DNA from: CAMDBL01 sp964498125
GTDB taxonomy: Bacteria > Pseudomonadota > Alphaproteobacteria > Rhizobiales > Hyphomicrobiaceae
Reading direction: 5' to 3'
Assembly (NCBI GenBank): GCA_964498125.1
Contig: CAZCGE010000013.1
Span: 1-16,560 of the forward strand
DNA length: 16,560 nucleotides
Every line of letters begins with the position of its first letter. The first letter of the stretch is position 1. Under the pieces are notes generated by a model, which was not told where the DNA came from, ran no database searches, and was given only the letters and a program-made list of their open reading frames with translations. The position numbers were made by a program, and so were the translations under genes. Shown here one piece after another: positions 12,506 through 16,560 of the stretch.

Positions 12506-14578
12506 ATGACGAGCAGAAAACCCGGTGAGACCAAGCCGCGCACACGCTCCAATCCGTTGCTCTCGCCGTGGCGCGGGCCGTTCGGCATGGCGCCGTTCGA
12601 CAAGGTGCGGCCGGAGCAGTTTGCGCCCGCCTTCGACACGGCACTGGGCCAGCACCGCGCCGAAATCGACAAGATCGCTGGCACCGCGACGAAACCCAGT
12701 TTTGCCAACACGATCGTCGCCATGGAGAAGGCCGGACGGCTGCTCGAGCGCGTCGCCGCGGTGTTTTTCAACCTGTCGTCGGCGCACACCAGCGCCGAAT
12801 TGCAGGCGATCGAGCGCGAGGTGCGGCCGAAGCTCGCCCAGCACGCCAGCGCCATCTATCTCGATGCTCGCCTCTTTGCCCGCATCGACATCCTGCACGA
12901 ACGGCGCGCGGGACTGAAGCTCGACGCCGAGCAGTTGCGCGTGCTCGAGCGCATTCACTTGGCCTTCGTGCGCGCCGGCGCGCGGCTTGCCCCCGACGCC
13001 AAGACGCGCGTCGCCGAGATCGACAAGCGCATGGCGAGCCTGACGACGCAGTTCTCGCAGAACGTGCTGGCCGATGAGCAGGCCTGGCGGCTGGTGCTGG
13101 AGGGCGAGGCGGATCTGGCCGGTCTTTCGCCATCACTCAGGGCCGCGGCGCAGCGCGCCGGAGTGGACTTGGACCTGCCGGGCAAGCACGTCATTACGCT
13201 GGCCCGCTCGAGCGTCGAGAGCTTCCTGCAGTATTCCGCACGCCGGGATTTGCGCGAGGAGGCGTTCAAGGCCTGGGTCAAGCGCGGCGAGAACGGCGGC
13301 GCCACCGATAACCGCGCGCTGATCGCCGAAATCGTGGCGCTGCGGGCAGAGAGAGCGAAGCTGCTGGGATATGCAACGTATGCCCACTATCGCCTCGACG
13401 ACACCATGGCCAAGACGCCCGAGGCCGTGCGCGAGCTGCTGACGCAGGTGTGGGGGCATGCCAAACGCCGTGCCGGCGAGGAGCGCGAGGCGCTGCAGCG
13501 GCTGGCCCGCGCCGAAGGCGAGAATTTCGCCATCGCGGCCTGGGACTGGCGCTACTACGCGGAGAAGGAGCGCAAGGCGCGCTATGATCTCGACGAAGCG
13601 GAGGTGCGTCCTTACCTGCAGCTCGAGCAGATGATCGCCGCCGCCTTCGATACCGCGCATCGCCTGTTCGGCCTGACCTTCAGCGAAATTCGCAATGCAC
13701 CGCTCTATCACCCCGACGTACGCGTCTGGGAGGTGCGGGGCCGCGACGACCGCCACGTCGGCGTGTTCCTCGGCGACTATTTCGCGCGCCCCTCCAAACG
13801 CAGCGGCGCCTGGATGAGCCGGTCGCGCGGCCAATGGAAGCTCGGCGGCGAGGTGCGCCCGATCATCCACAACACGCTGAACTTCGCGCGCGGGGCGGAT
13901 GGCGAGCCGACGCTGCTGAGTTTCGATGACGCCCGCACGCTGTTCCACGAGTTCGGCCACGCCTTGCACGGCCTGCTCTCGGACGTGAGCTACCCCTCGA
14001 TCGCCTGCACCAATGTCTCGACGGACTTCGTCGAGCTGCCCTCGCAGCTCTACGAGCATTGGCTGTCGACGCCGCAGGTGCTGCGCGGGTTCGCGCGCCA
14101 CCATAAGACCGGCGAGCCGATGCCCGAGGCCCTGCTCGACCGCCTCAAGGCGGCGCGCAACTTCAACCAGGGATTTGCCACTGTCGAGTACACATCCTCG
14201 GCGCTGGTCGACATGGCGCTGCATTCGATGCCCGATCCGAAGGGCCTCGACGTTTCGGCCTTCGAGGCCGAGGAACTCAACCGCCTCGGCATGCCGGAGG
14301 CGATGGTCATGCGCCACCGGCTGCCGCATTTCGCCCACATCATGGGTGGCTACGCCGCGGCTTATTACAGCTACATGTGGTCCGAAGTGATGGACGCCGA
14401 CGCCTTCGGCGCCTTCGAGGAGACCGGCGACCCGTTCGCGCCCGATATCGCGCTGCGGCTCGAGCAGCATATCTACTCGGCCGGCAATCGCCGCGATCCC
14501 AAGGACGCCTACATCGCCTTCCGCGGCCGCCTGCCGAAGATCGACAATCTGCTCAAGAAACGCGGGTTTGCGGCTTAG
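12506..14578 (+). CDS. M3A family oligopeptidase / peptidyl-dipeptidase (Dcp/OpdA-like)
   Basis: It is a zinc metallopeptidase of 690 residues, normal for the thimet-oligopeptidase family, which degrades short peptides (including cleaved signal peptides) in the cytoplasm. The zinc motif HEFGH is at 481-485 and the third ligand Glu510 lies in TDFVELPSQLYEHW. The N-terminal helical region (NPLLSPWRGPFGMAPFDKVRPEQFAPAF split over residues 16-43) and the C-terminal HIMGGYAAAYYSYMWSEV are typical. No signal peptide is seen, so it is cytosolic. ATG 12506 gives the usual MTSRKP...NPLL start; the frame is open to 12359 without family likeness and the Shine-Dalgarno (GGGGCG) is weak, so the start is the least certain point. 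It converges with the DUF2189 gene, with two REPIN pairs between them. Confidence 0.93.
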   Translation: MTSRKPGETKPRTRSNPLLSPWRGPFGMAPFDKVRPEQFAPAFDTALGQHRAEIDKIAGTATKPSFANTIVAMEKAGRLLERVAAVFFNLSSAHTSAELQAIEREVRPKLAQHASAIYLDARLFARIDILHERRAGLKLDAEQLRVLERIHLAFVRAGARLAPDAKTRVAEIDKRMASLTTQFSQNVLADEQAWRLVLEGEADLAGLSPSLRAAAQRAGVDLDLPGKHVITLARSSVESFLQYSARRDLREEAFKAWVKRGENGGATDNRALIAEIVALRAERAKLLGYATYAHYRLDDTMAKTPEAVRELLTQVWGHAKRRAGEEREALQRLARAEGENFAIAAWDWRYYAEKERKARYDLDEAEVRPYLQLEQMIAAAFDTAHRLFGLTFSEIRNAPLYHPDVRVWEVRGRDDRHVGVFLGDYFARPSKRSGAWMSRSRGQWKLGGEVRPIIHNTLNFARGADGEPTLLSFDDARTLFHEFGHALHGLLSDVSYPSIACTNVSTDFVELPSQLYEHWLSTPQVLRGFARHHKTGEPMPEALLDRLKAARNFNQGFATVEYTSSALVDMALHSMPDPKGLDVSAFEAEELNRLGMPEAMVMRHRLPHFAHIMGGYAAAYYSYMWSEVMDADAFGAFEETGDPFAPDIALRLEQHIYSAGNRRDPKDAYIAFRGRLPKIDNLLKKRGFAA

Positions 14579-14580
14579 GT

Positions 14581-14609
14581 CGGGGTCAGACCCGGCGGGT
14601 CTGACCCCG
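14581..14609. repeat. REPIN-like pair directly after the M3 peptidase stop
   Basis: CGGGGTCAGACCC, three bases (GGC), GGGTCTGACCCCG form a perfect 13-bp stem starting three bases after the TAG. There is no T-run, so it may act as a transcript-end stabiliser more than as an intrinsic terminator. It is the same unit as at 7210, 7312 and 14675. Confidence 0.8.
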
Positions 14610-14674
14610 TGCTCCAACGTCGACGTCGTGAAGCAGGCGGCGACGCAGCGAAACGAGAATGAGAGGGCGGCGCA

Positions 14675-14703
14675 CGGGGTCAGACCCGCAGGGTCTGACC
14701 CCG
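14675..14703. repeat. REPIN-like pair directly after the DUF2189 stop
   Basis: CGGGGTCAGACCC, three bases (GCA), GGGTCTGACCCCG form a 13-bp stem identical to the 14581 copy except for the loop. It ends four bases from the stop of the minus-strand gene. The two copies are 94 bases apart, one at each convergent 3' end. Confidence 0.8.
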
Positions 14704-14707
14704 ACGC

Positions 14708-15637
14708 TCAGTTAGGCTTCACTCCGACGTCTTCTGACGGTTGCTGCGGAGCTTCCCGCGTCGAGGCGAACAGTGAAGCCGGGAAATCCGCCGCGTAGCG
14801 CTTGCCCTTGTTCCGCGGGTGGTATTCCGGCCGTGGGCTCGGATCCGGTTCGACGACCTTTCGATAAAGGTGCCAGGTCGCATGTCCGAGCACCGGCATG
14901 ACGATGGCCAGACCGACGAACAGCGCCAGGGTGCCGATGACCAGACCGGCAGTTATGATCAGTGCCCAGACCGCCATGGTCACCGGATTGACGATCACCG
15001 CGCGCACCGAGGTGGCGATCGCGACCGCCACGCCGACATTGCGATCGAGCATCAGCGGGAACGATACGACGCTCAGCATGAAGGCCAGAACCGCGAACAT
15101 GAACCCAACGGCATTGCCGACGATGATGAGGTTGTGACCTTCCGGCGTTGTCAGGACTGCGTGCGCGAATGCAACCAGGGATGTGGGCTCCCGATAACCG
15201 AAGTTCTCGACATAGAGCGCATGGGCGACGCCAATCCAGACGCCGAAGATCGCCAGCAGCAGCAACCCAAGCGCCAAGATCCCGCCGAATGACGGCGAGT
15301 GGACGATGTCGAAAGCGTGCCGCCACGATGTGTCCAGGCCCAGCTCCCGTCGCCGGCTCAGCTCGTAAAGACCGATCGCGGCGAAGGGGCCGACCAGTGC
15401 GAAGCCCGCGGCGAGCGGGTAGAGCAGCGGCACGAGTTCGAGACCAAACATCATGCGGAACAGCACCAGACCGATGATGGGATAGATCAGGCACAGGAAG
15501 ACAACGTGCGTCGGCATCGCTTGGAAGTGCTGCAGGCCCTTCGCCAACGCGTCCGCCAAATCCGCCAGTCCAATCTTGCGCACGACTGGCAACTCGCCGG
15601 CGCTTTCCGTTGGCATGATGATATCGTAATGGGCCAT
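14708..15637 (-). CDS. DUF2189-family integral membrane protein
   Basis: It is a 309-residue inner-membrane protein with five or six hydrophobic segments (about 43-62, 68-91, 116-141, 168-193 and 218-252, the last perhaps two helices). It has a cytoplasmic-looking N-terminus (VRKIGLADLADALAKGLQHF) and a polar, charged tail. The opening VRKIGLADLADALAKGLQDF-type segment and FVGLAIVMPVLGHATWHLYRKVV are characteristic of DUF2189 proteins, which have no established function. ATG 15637 has GGAGG eight bases upstream; the frame is open to 15796 without meaning. It lies downstream of the GYD-domain gene on the same strand, 167 bases apart with a hairpin between. The stop is four bases from a REPIN pair. 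Confidence 0.85.
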   Translation of the reverse strand: MAHYDIIMPTESAGELPVVRKIGLADLADALAKGLQHFQAMPTHVVFLCLIYPIIGLVLFRMMFGLELVPLLYPLAAGFALVGPFAAIGLYELSRRRELGLDTSWRHAFDIVHSPSFGGILALGLLLLAIFGVWIGVAHALYVENFGYREPTSLVAFAHAVLTTPEGHNLIIVGNAVGFMFAVLAFMLSVVSFPLMLDRNVGVAVAIATSVRAVIVNPVTMAVWALIITAGLVIGTLALFVGLAIVMPVLGHATWHLYRKVVEPDPSPRPEYHPRNKGKRYAADFPASLFASTREAPQQPSEDVGVKPN

Positions 15638-15748
15638 GGTCGTTCCTCCAGGATATGCACGCCCGGCGTGGCACAACGCGACAATTGCCGCTCGGTGTGC
15701 AATGCCGGGACTCGACACCGACACGTCGAACTCGATCAGTAGAACGAG

Positions 15749-15779
15749 GTGCTGTCCATCAGTCGTCCGTGGACAGCAC
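15749..15779. repeat. 10-bp hairpin between the GYD and DUF2189 genes
   Basis: GTGCTGTCCA (15749-15758) and TGGACAGCAC (15770-15779) are perfect inverted copies with an 11-base loop. On the minus strand it follows the GYD stop by 25 bases and precedes the DUF2189 start by about 110. No T-run follows, so a processing/stability element or partial terminator setting unequal expression is more likely than full termination. Confidence 0.5.
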
Positions 15780-15804
15780 TCTCGTGCGTCAGTCACGGCA
15801 TCGT

Positions 15805-16098
15805 TCAGACCATCTTGCCGATGATTTTCTTCATTTCATCGAAAGTGAAGGCGCGCATCGTCTCGGAGCGAACATTGCCGCGCGAGGCGACGCTCAGCGA
15901 GAGGGCCGTCGCCGTCTCGTCATCAGGGGCTTCGCAAACGGCAACGACATCGTGCGATCCCAGCGTCCAATAGATGTCTTTGACGGTGGCGCCGGCTTTG
16001 GCGGCCATTTGCTTGAAGGCATCGGCACGCTCGATCGATTGCTTGACGTTCTTGATGCCCTGCTCACTGAAGTTGGCGAGCACTATGAATGTGGCCAT
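15805..16098 (-). CDS. GYD-domain protein
   Basis: It is a 97-residue soluble protein matching the GYD family: MATFIVLANFSEQGIKNVKQS, then AGATVKDIYWTLGSHDVVAVCEAPDDETATALSLSVAS across residues 35-72, where GSHDVV occupies the GxYD position. The family is a small ferredoxin-like alpha/beta fold of unknown function, common in Hyphomicrobiales. A strong GGAGG lies 6-7 bases before ATG 16098, so it should be well translated. It is probably the first gene of a unit with the DUF2189 gene. No catalytic residues are known for the family. Confidence 0.85.
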   Translation of the reverse strand: MATFIVLANFSEQGIKNVKQSIERADAFKQMAAKAGATVKDIYWTLGSHDVVAVCEAPDDETATALSLSVASRGNVRSETMRAFTFDEMKKIIGKMV

Positions 16099-16442
16099 GG
16101 GAACCTCCTAGGATTGCCCCCCGCCGAAGGTAAAAGTCTACTCCCGATTATTGCCGCGGGAAAGGCAACAGAATGGCAACGGACAGAATTTTTAGGAACA
16201 ACGGTCGCAGTCGCCACTGCCGCATGCCGCCCACTGCCGCACCAATCACGGGGCTCGCGTTCAACCGAAACTGCGCCCAAATGCCAGGCACTGGAGTTCC
16301 GCTCCGAGTCCCTGCTACGTCATCAACGGCAAGTCCGCGCGATATCGGCGGTCGCCCGCGCGAAGCTGATGACTTTCAAGACGTATCGGATGTTTGGGAG
16401 CAGCGTTGCAACGGAGGTGCGCGGCATGCCTATCCCTTTACC
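16099..16442. other. Gene-free stretch upstream of the GYD gene
   Basis: About 340 bases with no convincing coding sequence. An open frame exists on plus (16173-16451) but its Arg/Pro-rich composition and lack of any start signal mark it as chance. The part near 16100-16190 has AT-rich patches (GAATTTTTAGGAAC, CGATTATTGCC) and probably contains the GYD promoter reading leftwards; I cannot place its boxes. Confidence 0.35.
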
Positions 16443-16560
16443 TCAGGCTAGCTTCGCGTGAATTGACGGGAACCAGCGACAGCGCCGGGTGTCATCGACG
16501 AGCTGGCGCATGGTGACGGGCGGCCGTGCGACGAGGCTCTCGATCACGCGCGCGGCGATG
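16443..16560 (-). CDS. Possible C-terminal end of a gene running off the window
   Basis: A minus-strand frame enters from the right edge and ends with TGA at 16443, giving 38 residues: it includes VIESLVARPPVTMRQLVDD and ends FPSIHAKLA. The amphipathic, Arg-rich make-up is compatible with a protein tail, but there is too little to recognise a family, and the other frames are not excluded. Confidence 0.3.
   Translation of the reverse strand, partial: IAARVIESLVARPPVTMRQLVDDTRRCRWFPSIHAKLA

Noticed and set aside
13133..14617. 494-codon minus-strand open frame opposite the M3 peptidase
   Set aside because: It is antisense to a gene with an intact HEFGH motif, so it is a composition artefact.
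1..16560. tRNA, rRNA or known riboswitch genes, and transposase genes
   Set aside because: I read both strands of the gaps for tRNA arms and common aptamer cores and saw none; no open frame resembles a transposase or integrase. A covariance-model search would be the decisive test.

Overview
The window is GC-rich chromosomal DNA that reads like an alphaproteobacterium, most likely Hyphomicrobiales or a near relative. This rests on the NuoE, CysE and YfcG-type GST sequences and on the dispersed intergenic palindromes; no rRNA, tRNA or marker gene fixes the taxon. Most of the window is ordinary housekeeping or accessory metabolism. The accessory signal lies in three places: a TIR/STAND defence-type gene at the left end, a degenerate Fic gene with its own operator-like array near the middle, and a repeat-dense gap at about 6.9-7.7 kb.

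Layout. (a) 134-2998, minus strand: one gene for a TIR - nSTAND1 NTPase - membrane segment - FGE/SUMF-like protein, interrupted by a single in-frame TAG at 1850-1852. (b) 3060-3846, minus: a lone nuoE (complex I 24-kDa [2Fe-2S] subunit) followed by a 55-residue membrane ORF; no nuoD or nuoF is visible. (c) 4307-6896, plus: cysE (serine acetyltransferase), a YfcG-like GST and a DapA-superfamily aldolase, closed by a hairpin at 6900-6924. (d) 6949-7700: no gene, but a mosaic of repeats comprising REPIN-like GGGTCAGACCC pairs, a 221-bp foldable inverted-repeat element and a 179-bp-period tandem duplication carrying a Zur-box-like palindrome. (e) 7744-9123, minus: a Fic-fold protein with an N-terminal winged helix and a Gln where the catalytic His should be, preceded by four TCGCGAC boxes.

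(f) 9345-12330, minus: YfcG-like GST, a thiamine-diphosphate enzyme of the acetolactate synthase family, a small membrane ORF and a strong intrinsic terminator, possibly one transcription unit. (g) 12506-14578, plus: an M3A oligopeptidase / peptidyl-dipeptidase, convergent with (h) 14708-16098, minus: a GYD-domain protein followed by a DUF2189 membrane protein. The convergent gap holds two REPIN pairs, one directly behind each stop codon. (i) The last 118 bases are the possible end of a gene that continues off the window on the minus strand.

How the parts may work together: cysE feeds cysteine synthesis and hence glutathione, and two glutathione-dependent YfcG-type proteins are nearby, but no shared operon is shown. 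The TIR/STAND gene has the architecture of a nucleotide-consuming conflict effector coupled to a sensor domain. Its amber codon makes its present activity uncertain, because the split falls inside the ATPase.
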